Positions 1 to 5,777 of a stretch of 7,270 nt of DNA are shown piece by piece. Every line of letters starts with the position of its first letter. The stretch's first letter is position 1. Below the pieces are notes generated by a model. It was not told where the DNA came from, made no database searches, and saw only the letters and a program-made list of their open reading frames with translations. The stretch lies in contig JAITCS010000085.1 of NCBI GenBank assembly GCA_031282935.1, positions 1 through 7,270 on the forward strand, in the 5' to 3' direction. Made by a program: the position numbers and the translations under genes. This DNA comes from Cellulomonadaceae bacterium (GTDB lineage: Bacteria > Actinomycetota > Actinomycetes > Actinomycetales > Cellulomonadaceae).

Positions 1-785
1 GGAGCGGGGTTTTCACTCCGGAACCTACCGGCTGGCGATACCAGTGGTTACGAAGTGGCAACCCGATCCCTAACGCTACCAATCGTACCTACACGATCCG
101 GAATGCCGACGCTGGCACAGAACTCTCCGTACGGGTCACCGCGCGTCGTAGCGGATTTTCGGATCGCACCCTTACGCTAAACGCGGGCCGTGTGGTTCGG
201 ATGCCTATTGTCCGTGAAGCAGTTACTCTCCGCGATGCATGGCTTGATGGTTGGTGGAGTTGGGCTGTGGTGATTGACAACCCCAATAGTAACTGCGTCT
301 TTAATGGCGGTCGTGATTTTCCGTCAAGTCAGAGGATAACTATTGAAGCCTTTGACGCTAACAACACTCTTCTGGACTCATCGACGAGGTGGACGACGTT
401 ACTACCAGGGTTGACAGGCATCCACGGCATGTTTACGTCAGTTGGTTCTGACTTAATTGATCGGATAGAGGTTCGCGGACCTAATGCTAACGACGCCATA
501 TGCATCACCGACAGCGATTGGGGTGCTATTGAGTTCAATAATGCCCAAATTCGGTCAGAACGGTTCAGCAGCACAGTATCAGGAATAGCAAACTCCTCGT
601 TTGAAAGCGATCAGACATGGGTAAGCGTTGTTGCTATAGTACGAAACTCGGCAGGCAGTGTCATTGCTATTGACAGCGGCAGTATAGAGCGACTTCCGGC
701 GGGCAGGTCCGCACGTTTTGAGATTTCGTTCTTTGACGCGACATTCCCACCCAATGCTACTGTCGAGCTGTTCTGGAATCTGTAG
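1..785 (+). CDS. C-terminal part of a secreted/surface protein with an Ig-like repeat and two beta-sandwich-like domains (5' end outside window)
   Basis: The reading frame is open from the left edge (first full codon at 3) to TAG at 783-785, giving 260 visible residues, so the GTG at 192 is not the start. Residues about 11-60 (W..YQWLRSGNPIPNAT, TYTIRNADAGTELSVRVTA) match the 'W.R.G..I.GAT..TYT...D.G..l.VRVTa' repeat of actinobacterial surface and secreted proteins, which has an Ig-like fold. Two further segments look like related beta domains: residues about 85-159 (WSWAVVIDNPN, ITIEAFDANNTLLDS, LLPG) and 205-260 (WVSVVAIVRNSAGSVIAID, ERLPAG, VELFW). Both have the shape of FxLYD/CARDB-like modules, with strands, a 'd..g.lld' turn and an L-P-(x)G loop. 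The only two cysteines (residues 98 and 167) could form a disulfide, as expected for an exported domain. There is no LPXTG motif or C-terminal membrane helix, so attachment must lie upstream or the protein is released. Ligand and function are unknown. Six of 19 Ile codons are ATA. Confidence 0.85.
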   Translation, partial: SGVFTPEPTGWRYQWLRSGNPIPNATNRTYTIRNADAGTELSVRVTARRSGFSDRTLTLNAGRVVRMPIVREAVTLRDAWLDGWWSWAVVIDNPNSNCVFNGGRDFPSSQRITIEAFDANNTLLDSSTRWTTLLPGLTGIHGMFTSVGSDLIDRIEVRGPNANDAICITDSDWGAIEFNNAQIRSERFSSTVSGIANSSFESDQTWVSVVAIVRNSAGSVIAIDSGSIERLPAGRSARFEISFFDATFPPNATVELFWNL

Positions 786-792
786 ATACCTT

Positions 793-1287
793 ATGGAAGA
801 AATGTTTAGGGCATATCACGCAAGCAAAAAAGTCGATCAGGGTGCGTATGGCGATGCAGATTCTTTCGCTCACCTAAAAATAGGAAAGATCGCACGGACA
901 ATACTTCGGGATACGCTGGAGAGTGGAAAAGTCCCTGACGCTGAGATCGAACGCTTGCAGAACAAAGAATACTCGAAAGAGGCCCTCCACATCCAATATC
1001 CGCTATTGGTTCGCGAGTGGTCTGACTATGAGCCACAACGATATTATAAAGCGCCACTAGTGATAAATGGCAAGCGATATCGCCTTTGTTCTCAATGGTT
1101 TGAAGGCCCGGCAAATGATGATCGCTCTTACCTGATAGCCTGGCTCCATAGGTACCGTGGTATGCAACCTAGTGAGGGTATAAGGATGGATGAGCAGGCG
1201 TTGGTTGCTCAACTTGAGCGCGCCAATGCTCGTATAATCGAGTTGGAGTTCCGGCTGAGGAAAATCAGGAATTTGGCGAAGGCGTAA
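793..1287 (+). CDS. Conserved hypothetical protein, 164 aa, with C-terminal coiled coil
   Basis: This frame runs from ATG 793 (MEEMF) to TAA 1285-1287, 7 bases after the preceding stop. An upstream in-frame extension to 718 only overlaps the previous gene and was not used. ATG 802 is an alternative start, and neither start has a clear ribosome binding site. The body reads IGKIARTILRDTLESGKVPDAEIERLQ..EYSKEALHIQYPLL, then RYYKAPLVINGKRYRLCSQWFE, then SYLIAWLHRYRG. From memory this resembles a small module ('EYSKe.F.inYPlL ... RYY..p..ingk.Y.lCSQWye ... L..Wl') in uncharacterised bacterial proteins, sometimes as the C-terminal part of longer ones. I know no assigned activity. The last 30 or so residues (DEQALVAQLERANARIIELEFRLRKI) form a short amphipathic heptad helix. 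Codon use is unusual for the window: six of 11 Ile are ATA and five of 17 Arg are AGG. It could be an intact small gene or the surviving C-terminal part of a longer one. Confidence 0.7.
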   Translation: MEEMFRAYHASKKVDQGAYGDADSFAHLKIGKIARTILRDTLESGKVPDAEIERLQNKEYSKEALHIQYPLLVREWSDYEPQRYYKAPLVINGKRYRLCSQWFEGPANDDRSYLIAWLHRYRGMQPSEGIRMDEQALVAQLERANARIIELEFRLRKIRNLAKA

Positions 1288-1317
1288 GCAAATGCGGGCT
1301 TCGCGAGTCGCAATTAT

Positions 1318-1366
1318 GCTAAGTAATTGCTAGGTAATTACTTGTTGGCGTAATTAGCGGTTTTTT
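1318..1366 (+). terminator. AT-rich stem-loop region with a T6 run, possible terminator of the left-flank genes
   Basis: AAGTAATT at 1321-1328 pairs with AATTACTT at 1336-1343, and an outer GCTAA (1318-1322) can pair with TTAGC (1354-1358) just before a T6 run at 1361-1366. The same stretch also reads as two overlapping near-direct copies of GCTARGTAATTRC (1318-1330 and 1329-1341). It lies 31 bases past the stop of the 164-aa gene, as expected for a terminator, but the main stem is weak (A/T only). Confidence 0.4.
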
Positions 1367-1403
1367 GGAGTTGCGGGACTTTTCTTCGATAGGGAATAGC
1401 AGT

Positions 1404-1420
1404 GCGCGGTTGCACCGCGC
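1404..1420. terminator. GC-rich hairpin between convergent genes, possible bidirectional terminator
   Basis: GCGCGGT (1404-1410) and ACCGCGC (1414-1420) form a perfect 7-bp stem with a 3-base loop, 50 bases beyond the stop of the lipid kinase and between the two convergent genes. There is only a short CCTTT after it on the + strand and no T run on the - strand, so it is not a canonical intrinsic terminator. Actinobacterial terminators often lack the U tract, so the call rests on position and stem strength. Confidence 0.4.
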
Positions 1421-1470
1421 CCTTTATCAAGGAATTGTGCGCGGGTAGTGGCCTAAAAATGACTGGAAAA

Positions 1471-2604
1471 TTAGGCAGGCGGGGTGCGGACCAGCAGGGC
1501 GCCTTTGTCCACCCAGGCGTCGAGGATTTCGGCCATGCCGATGGGGTCGCCGTCAATTTGGGCGTGCGCGGGGCGATCCATTTCCACCCGCACATGTTCC
1601 GCCTGCGCGAATTGAATCTCGCCGGTTTTGGGGTAATTGTCGCTGTGAATTCCGGCCCCTTGCAAAACCACCGTGCCGAATAAGCCCGCCCAGCCCGTCA
1701 AACCGGCTTTGGTGTCAACGGCAGCCAAATCGAGCATGCCGTCATCGAGTTTCGCGTTTGGTAATAGCGTAACGCCGCCGGGCAATTTCCCGCAATTACC
1801 GACCATAATGGTGCGCGCTTCAATAACGGAGGGCGCGAATTCGTCAATGGTGACCGTGGCTTTTACTAGATCATAATAGAGGTTTTGGGCCGCAGCCATG
1901 AAATATGCTAACCAGCCAATTCGCCGCTTAAGTTTGTCCTCGGTATCCTGTACTAAGGCCGCATCGAAACCCACCCCGATAATCACGGTGAATAGTTGCG
2001 GATCCCATTTACTCGGGTTTGCGCCGCTGGTTTCCTTTTCGCCCTCGGGCGTTATCTGCACCCAGCCCACATCTATTGGCGTATTATTTCCGAAAACCGC
2101 GATATTTATTAGTTTATCCATTGAACTAATTGGGAAGTCGAGATTTCTGGCTAATAGATTCCCGGTGCCCAACGGAATGATGGCCATAGGCACCCCGGTA
2201 TGCACCATTGCCGTAGCCACCGACCGCACCGTGCCATCGCCACCAGCCGCAATAACCACATCGGCACCCTCGGCAATAGCGGTCATGGCTTGCTTGGCGC
2301 CCGGATTCTCAACTGTGGTTTCATAAACTTTAGGGGGCGAGAAATTGTTGGAACGACAAAGCGTAATAAGCTGGACAATAAAATCCTCGGCCCCAGACTT
2401 TATCGGGTTAACCACTAAGGCGACATTCTGTTTTGGGGTCACCGGCGTCGCAGCCTCCGCCTGGGCGGCCGGTAATGCAGGGCGATTTGGCCCGCGTCCC
2501 AACGCCGAACGATGGCTCACCACCCAAGTTCGGTGCCACATAATCATAACTATAGCGAACAGCGCAGTGCTTATAAGCAGCACCAACCACCATTCCCATG
2601 CCAT
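1471..2604 (-). CDS. Membrane-anchored diacylglycerol/lipid kinase family protein (DAGK catalytic domain, YegS/DgkB-like)
   Basis: This is predicted to phosphorylate diacylglycerol or a related lipid alcohol with ATP at the inner face of the membrane, supporting phospholipid recycling; the exact lipid cannot be read from sequence. Numbering from the upstream TTG (380 aa), it has a membrane helix at about 8-27, a Pro/Ala linker at 40-60, and then the catalytic fold. The nucleotide-binding motifs are NPIKSG (69-74), GGDGT (124-128) and PLGTGN (147-152). The C-terminal lobe has GVGFDA (213-218), DDGMLD (290-295) and QIDGD (352-356). All family landmarks are present, so it should be active. I prefer ATG 2604 (377 aa) over TTG 2613. 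The ATG lies 8 bases after a TAAACT -10 element with no Shine-Dalgarno, fitting a leaderless message; TTG has only a weak GAAAG upstream. An N-terminal helix is an addition to the basic soluble DgkB/YegS plan. It is divergent from serS and convergent with the 164-aa gene. Confidence 0.93.
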   Translation of the reverse strand: MAWEWWLVLLISTALFAIVMIMWHRTWVVSHRSALGRGPNRPALPAAQAEAATPVTPKQNVALVVNPIKSGAEDFIVQLITLCRSNNFSPPKVYETTVENPGAKQAMTAIAEGADVVIAAGGDGTVRSVATAMVHTGVPMAIIPLGTGNLLARNLDFPISSMDKLINIAVFGNNTPIDVGWVQITPEGEKETSGANPSKWDPQLFTVIIGVGFDAALVQDTEDKLKRRIGWLAYFMAAAQNLYYDLVKATVTIDEFAPSVIEARTIMVGNCGKLPGGVTLLPNAKLDDGMLDLAAVDTKAGLTGWAGLFGTVVLQGAGIHSDNYPKTGEIQFAQAEHVRVEMDRPAHAQIDGDPIGMAEILDAWVDKGALLVRTPPA

Positions 2605-2612
2605 AATGTGCA

Positions 2613-2618
2613 AGTTTA
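2613..2618 (-). promoter_or_regulatory. Putative -10 element (TAAACT) of the lipid kinase gene, leaderless type
   Basis: On the - strand TAAACT fits the actinobacterial TANNNT -10 consensus. Its last base is separated from ATG 2604 by 8 bases, which would place the transcription start at or next to the start codon. No convincing -35 box is seen; the 14-bp palindrome at 2629-2642 occupies roughly that position. Confidence 0.4.
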
Positions 2619-2628
2619 GCGGCTTTCA

Positions 2629-2642
2629 GCGCAAATTTGCGC
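2629..2642. promoter_or_regulatory. Perfect 14-bp palindrome GCGCAAATTTGCGC in the divergent promoter region, candidate operator
   Basis: The 14 bases are identical to their reverse complement. The site lies in the short gap between the divergent lipid kinase and serS genes, about 10 bases upstream of the kinase -10 and about 40 upstream of the serS -10. This is a natural place for a dimeric regulator to act on one or both genes. TTAGCGGC occurs as a direct repeat on each side (2616-2623 and 2644-2651). No regulator can be assigned. Confidence 0.4.
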
Positions 2643-2682
2643 GTTAGCGGCGAGCAAAGGACGGATTCGGCGCAAACATGGG

Positions 2683-2688
2683 TAGGTT
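2683..2688 (+). promoter_or_regulatory. Putative -10 element (TAGGTT) of serS, leaderless type
   Basis: TAGGTT fits TANNNT, and 7 bases separate it from GTG 2696, the start predicted from homology. If used, transcription begins at or next to the GTG, and the ATG at 2678 lies outside the message. The overlapping GGTAGG (2681-2686) could instead be read as a Shine-Dalgarno for the same GTG, so the evidence supports this start but not a unique mechanism. Confidence 0.4.
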
Positions 2689-2695
2689 AACGCCT

Positions 2696-3961
2696 GTGAT
2701 TGATTTGCGACTGTTGCGCACAGACCCAGAGGCGATTCGCGTGAGCCAGCGGGCGCGCGGCGAGAACCCCGATTTAGTGGATCAGGCTGTGGCTGCCGAT
2801 GCCGCCCAGCGGGAGGCCCTGACGGCCTTTGAGGGGCTCCGGGCGCGGCAGAAGTCCATCGGGAAAGATGTGGCGGCAGCCAAGGGCGAGGCCAAAGTTG
2901 CGCTGTTAGCGGAAACCAAAGACTTAGCGGCGCAGGTCAAGGCGGCCCAGGCGGCAGCCAGCGAGGCAGAAGCCAAGCGCTCCGATTTGCTTTATCAGAT
3001 TCCGAATGTGGTTGAAGGCGCACCGGTGGGCGGCGAAGCTGATTATTTGGTGATTAAAGAAATCGGCGGACAACCGCAATTCACTGATTTCGAGCCGCTG
3101 CCGCACTGGGAAATGAGCGAGAAGCTAAAAGCGGTTGACACTGAACGCGGTGCAAAGGTTTCCGGGGCTCGGTTCTACTTTTTGACTGGCATTGGGGCGC
3201 GGCTAGAACTGGCGTTGTTGAATTGCGCGATGGATTTGGCTGTGCAGCACGGTTTTATTCCGATGATAACGCCCACGCTGGTAAAGCCTGAGATTATGCG
3301 GGGCACTGGGTTTTTAGGCGCGCATAGTGATGAAATTTATCGGCTGGAACGTGATGACCAATACCTCGTGGGTACTTCTGAGGTGGCTTTGGCCGGTTAT
3401 TACAGCGATGAAATTATTGACCTTTCAGATGGGCCTATTCGTTTCGCGGGTTGGAGCGCTTGTTATAGGCGTGAAGCCGGAGCCGGTGGGCGTGATACGC
3501 GCGGAATTATTCGGGTGCATCAATTCCACAAAGTCGAAATGTTCTCTTACTGCCCTCCCGAATTGGCTACCCAAGAACATTTGCGCTTATTGGCAATGGA
3601 AGAAGAAATGCTTGCAAAGGTGGAATTGCCTTATCGGGTGATTGACACCGCCGCTGGCGACCTGGGCACCAGTGCCGCGCGCAAGTTCGATTGCGAAGCC
3701 TGGTTGCCAGTGCAGCAGCGGTATTTGGAACTGACCTCCACCTCGAATTGTTCTACCTTCCAGGCCCGCCGTTTGGGCGTTCGGGAGCGGGTGGAATCGG
3801 GGGAAACCCAGACTGTTGCCACCCTGAACGGCACTTTGGCTACCACGCGCTGGCTCGTGGCCATGTTCGAGAACCTGCAGCAGCCCGATGGCTCCCTGCG
3901 GATTCCCAAAGCGTTGCAGCCCTATTTGGGTGGCCTCGAATACGCGCCCGCCCTCGGATAA
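2696..3961 (+). CDS. serS: Seryl-tRNA synthetase (class II)
   Basis: It charges tRNA(Ser) with serine through seryl-adenylate and also supplies Ser-tRNA(Sec) where selenocysteine is used. From GTG 2696 it is 421 aa, normal for the family, and begins (M)[19 protein letters not shown] as typical bacterial SerRS do. ATG 2678 would add six residues (GRLTPV) and is less likely. With the ATG as residue 1, an Ala/Glu-rich antiparallel coiled-coil arm that grips the tRNA long arm spans about 30-105. Motif 1 is near 192-200 (GFIPMITPT), and the serine-binding TSE loop is at 233-235. Motif 2 is [13 protein letters not shown] at about 264-276, followed by [20 protein letters not shown] is at 353-365, and motif 3 is NGTLATTRW (384-392) with [15 protein letters not shown] closing the chain. 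All catalytic motifs are intact. It is divergent from the lipid kinase, with the chaperone-like gene 130 bases downstream on the same strand. Confidence 0.97.
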   Translation: MIDLRLLRTDPEAIRVSQRARGENPDLVDQAVAADAAQREALTAFEGLRARQKSIGKDVAAAKGEAKVALLAETKDLAAQVKAAQAAASEAEAKRSDLLYQIPNVVEGAPVGGEADYLVIKEIGGQPQFTDFEPLPHWEMSEKLKAVDTERGAKVSGARFYFLTGIGARLELALLNCAMDLAVQHGFIPMITPTLVKPEIMRGTGFLGAHSDEIYRLERDDQYLVGTSEVALAGYYSDEIIDLSDGPIRFAGWSACYRREAGAGGRDTRGIIRVHQFHKVEMFSYCPPELATQEHLRLLAMEEEMLAKVELPYRVIDTAAGDLGTSAARKFDCEAWLPVQQRYLELTSTSNCSTFQARRLGVRERVESGETQTVATLNGTLATTRWLVAMFENLQQPDGSLRIPKALQPYLGGLEYAPALG

Positions 3962-4080
3962 GGTGCGCGCTGGCTTTGATGTTAGCTTGGCTTTGCGAAC
4001 GCGCGGAATTCCCAGGCGCCTCCCAGGCAACGTTTAGGTGGTTTTGAGGTTCAGCCGCTAAGGTGTGGGTAATCGACCTT

Positions 4081-4086
4081 GAGGAG
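4081..4086 (+). promoter_or_regulatory. Strong Shine-Dalgarno GAGGAG deciding a GTG start
   Basis: GAGGAG lies 5 bases before GTG 4092 and supports that non-ATG start for the chaperone-like gene. No TANNNT element is found at leaderless spacing here, unlike the four genes that begin transcription units. Confidence 0.75.
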
Positions 4087-4091
4087 TTCTT

Positions 4092-4958
4092 GTGAATTAC
4101 CGTACCGCTGCCAAAGATAACCCGTTGGCAACCGGCCTTATCCTGGCCTTGGTGTTATTCGTCGCAATGATTGTCGCCGCGCTGGTTATCCAAGCGCGCG
4201 CTAGGAACGCGGACGAAACCCCAACCGACCTGCCAAATGTGGTAGCGATTGACCCTGCGATCACCGGCTTTGATTATAGTGCCGGTATTACTGAGCAAGG
4301 AAAATGGGAGGGAATAACCGCCTCCGATTATGTGGAACTATTCGACTATCGGAATATCGTAATCCCTGCAACCGTGACCGATATTTCAGAGGAACAAGTG
4401 CAAACCGCAGTTGATGCTCTACTTGAGGAACACGAAATAGGCGATGAACTTACCGACCAAATTGTCACCGAAACTTTTGGGGCCGATTTGGGTTGGAGTA
4501 CCGTGGCACAAATGCGCGCCGCGCTAGGTGACGAATTGCGGGTTGCGGCGATGGAAGAATATGTGCGAGATTTCCTGCGCAATCAGGTAACTGTTAGCTC
4601 CATTCCGCCCGAGATTTTGGCTTACCAAGAAGGGGCGTTGAGCAGGCATTTTGCTGATTACGCAATCTCGATGGGCATGGGTTTGGATGAGTTTTTGCAA
4701 AACTTTGTCGGGTTTGAGAACTTGCCGGATTTCCTGGCTAATTCTGCTGATGATATTGCGGCTAGCGCCCGCTCCGCCTTAGTTATTCAGGCCATTGCGG
4801 AGGACGCCAACATTACGGTTACCGAGGAAGATTTAGCACACTATTTGCCAGACTATTCCTTATTCGTGGAAGAATTTGGTATGCCTTACATTACTCAGTT
4901 TGTGCTTGAAGCGAAAGTGGTTGATTACCTGATGGGCAACGCCGTTACCACTTCGTAA
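4092..4958 (+). CDS. Membrane-anchored trigger-factor/FKBP-chaperone-like protein lacking the FKBP domain
   Basis: This 288-aa protein has one hydrophobic helix at about 13-34 (LATGLILALVLFVAMIVAAL) behind a short basic N terminus. It is probably a signal anchor with the remainder outside the cell; cleavage after residue 40 is possible. The rest matches my recollection of Clostridia trigger-factor-like FKBP proteins: 'GKWEGI...YVELFDYRNIVIPAT' then 'ISEEQVQTAVDALLEEH' (99-114), continuing as 'ELTDQIVTETFG..WSTVAQMRAAL' (119-145). Then come the helical SurA/trigger-factor C-terminal fold (YVRDFL...VSSIPPEILAYQ, DYAISMGMGLDEFLQNFVG, ALVIQAIAEDANITVTEEDLAHYL) and the closing 'EEFGMPYITQFVLEAKVVDYLMGNAV' segment. 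In the family an FKBP peptidyl-prolyl isomerase domain of roughly 90-100 residues sits between the second and third blocks. Here they join at about residues 114-119, so PPIase activity is not expected. A holdase-type chaperone for exported proteins is my inference. The 3' end overlaps map by 14 bases, tail to tail. Confidence 0.75.
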   Translation: MNYRTAAKDNPLATGLILALVLFVAMIVAALVIQARARNADETPTDLPNVVAIDPAITGFDYSAGITEQGKWEGITASDYVELFDYRNIVIPATVTDISEEQVQTAVDALLEEHEIGDELTDQIVTETFGADLGWSTVAQMRAALGDELRVAAMEEYVRDFLRNQVTVSSIPPEILAYQEGALSRHFADYAISMGMGLDEFLQNFVGFENLPDFLANSADDIAASARSALVIQAIAEDANITVTEEDLAHYLPDYSLFVEEFGMPYITQFVLEAKVVDYLMGNAVTTS

Positions 4959-5745
4959 GTATCAGCGGGCCATCTTTAGTGATTGCGATGGTGTGTTCCG
5001 AATGGGCACCAAAACTGCCATCTTGGGAACGCAAAGTCCAACCATCTTTGTCGGTGTAAATCTCGGCGGTGGTTTCTAAAAACCACGGCTCAATAGCGAT
5101 AACTAAACCGGGCTTTAGCGGGAACCCTTTCCCGGCCCGGCCATCGTTGGGCACATGGGGTTCGCCGTGCATTTCGCGGCCCACCCCATGCCCACCGAAA
5201 TCGGTGTTTATTTCGTAACCAGCCGCGTGCCCCACCCGCGCAATCGCAGCAGAAATGTCGCCGGTTTTATTGCCAACCACCGCTGCCTTTATTCCAGCCT
5301 CCAAGGCAACCTGAGTGGTGTCAATAAGTTTTTGCGAACGCGCTTTCCGGGCCGCGTCCGGGTCTTGGCCCACAATTAGCGAAACCGCAGAATCGGCCAC
5401 CCAACCATCCACCGAAGCGGCGAAATCTAGGGTCAGCAAATCGCCGTCTTTGAGCACATAGTTATGTGGCAGCCCGTGCAGCACCGCATCATTTACTGAG
5501 GTGCAAATGACTTTCCCAAAAGGCATGGCCCCAAAAGTCGGGTGATAATCTATGTAACACGACTTAGCACCGCGATCCTTAATCATCTGGTGCGCTAAGG
5601 CATCAATTTCCAGCAGGTTAACGCCGGGCTTGGCAATCGCTTTGCAAGCTTGCAGCACCTGGGCCACGAATTGGCCCGCAGGTTTCATCTGCTCAAGTTC
5701 GGTGGGCGTGCGTAATTCAATCACGGGTTTCTTTCTGAAAATCAA
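4945..5745 (-). CDS. map: Methionine aminopeptidase, type I
   Basis: It removes the initiator Met from new proteins with small second residues, using a two-metal centre in the cytoplasm. The 266-aa chain has the whole pita-bread active site: H90 (VLHG), metal ligands D107 (LTLDFAA) and D118 (VADSA), H186 in GGHGVGR, E219 in IEPWF and E250 in HSEHT, plus H193. It carries the longer loop after IEPWFLETT (through DGWTLRS) seen in actinobacterial enzymes, and lacks an N-terminal zinc-finger or SH3-type extension. The TTG start at 5745 is backed by an AGGAG 6 bases upstream. A GTG seven codons later would give the common (M)IELRTPTELEQM beginning, but its upstream AGAAAG is weaker. It lies 32 bases downstream of the fructosamine kinase gene on the same strand, so the two are probably co-transcribed. 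Its 3' end overlaps the convergent chaperone-like gene. Confidence 0.96.
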   Translation of the reverse strand: MIFRKKPVIELRTPTELEQMKPAGQFVAQVLQACKAIAKPGVNLLEIDALAHQMIKDRGAKSCYIDYHPTFGAMPFGKVICTSVNDAVLHGLPHNYVLKDGDLLTLDFAASVDGWVADSAVSLIVGQDPDAARKARSQKLIDTTQVALEAGIKAAVVGNKTGDISAAIARVGHAAGYEINTDFGGHGVGREMHGEPHVPNDGRAGKGFPLKPGLVIAIEPWFLETTAEIYTDKDGWTLRSQDGSFGAHSEHTIAITKDGPLILTKW

Positions 5746-5751
5746 GTGGAG

Positions 5752-5756
5752 CTCCT
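5752..5756 (-). promoter_or_regulatory. Strong Shine-Dalgarno AGGAG for map, supporting a TTG start
   Basis: On the - strand AGGAG is followed by 6 bases and then TTG at 5745. It lies in the 32-base gap after the fructosamine kinase stop, which fits translation of map from a shared message. It is the main argument for TTG over the internal GTG. Confidence 0.7.
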
Positions 5757-5777
5757 GAGGGTTGCTTGTGCGTAGTG

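Noticed and set aside
192..785. GTG 192 as the start of a separate 197-aa gene
   Set aside because: The frame stays open to the left edge and encodes a recognisable Ig-like repeat upstream of 192, so this is an internal codon of a longer gene.
718..792. N-terminal extension of the 164-aa protein overlapping the previous gene
   Set aside because: The extra 25 residues (rich in Ser, Cys and His) have no homology-like character, and overlap conserved coding sequence in another frame; ATG 793 is more sensible.
2678..2695. ATG 2678 as the serS start
   Set aside because: It adds six residues before the family-typical IDLRLLR beginning and lies upstream of the likely -10; the nearest AAAGGA is 16 bases away, too far for a Shine-Dalgarno.
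3971..4028. Short direct repeats downstream of serS (TGGCTTTG at 3971 and 3988; TCCCAGGC at 4010 and 4021)
   Set aside because: They are only 8 bases long, two copies each, with no unit array or hairpin; too weak to call a repeat element, att site or CRISPR.
3587..4030. 147-aa open frame on the - strand within and beyond serS
   Set aside because: It lies mostly antisense to conserved serS coding sequence, and its product is low-complexity Arg/Gly/Gln-rich with no recognisable domain.
4044..4075. Promoter for the chaperone-like gene (TTGAGG with TAATCG)
   Set aside because: The spacer is 20 bases and the -10 lacks the final T; co-transcription with serS is equally likely.
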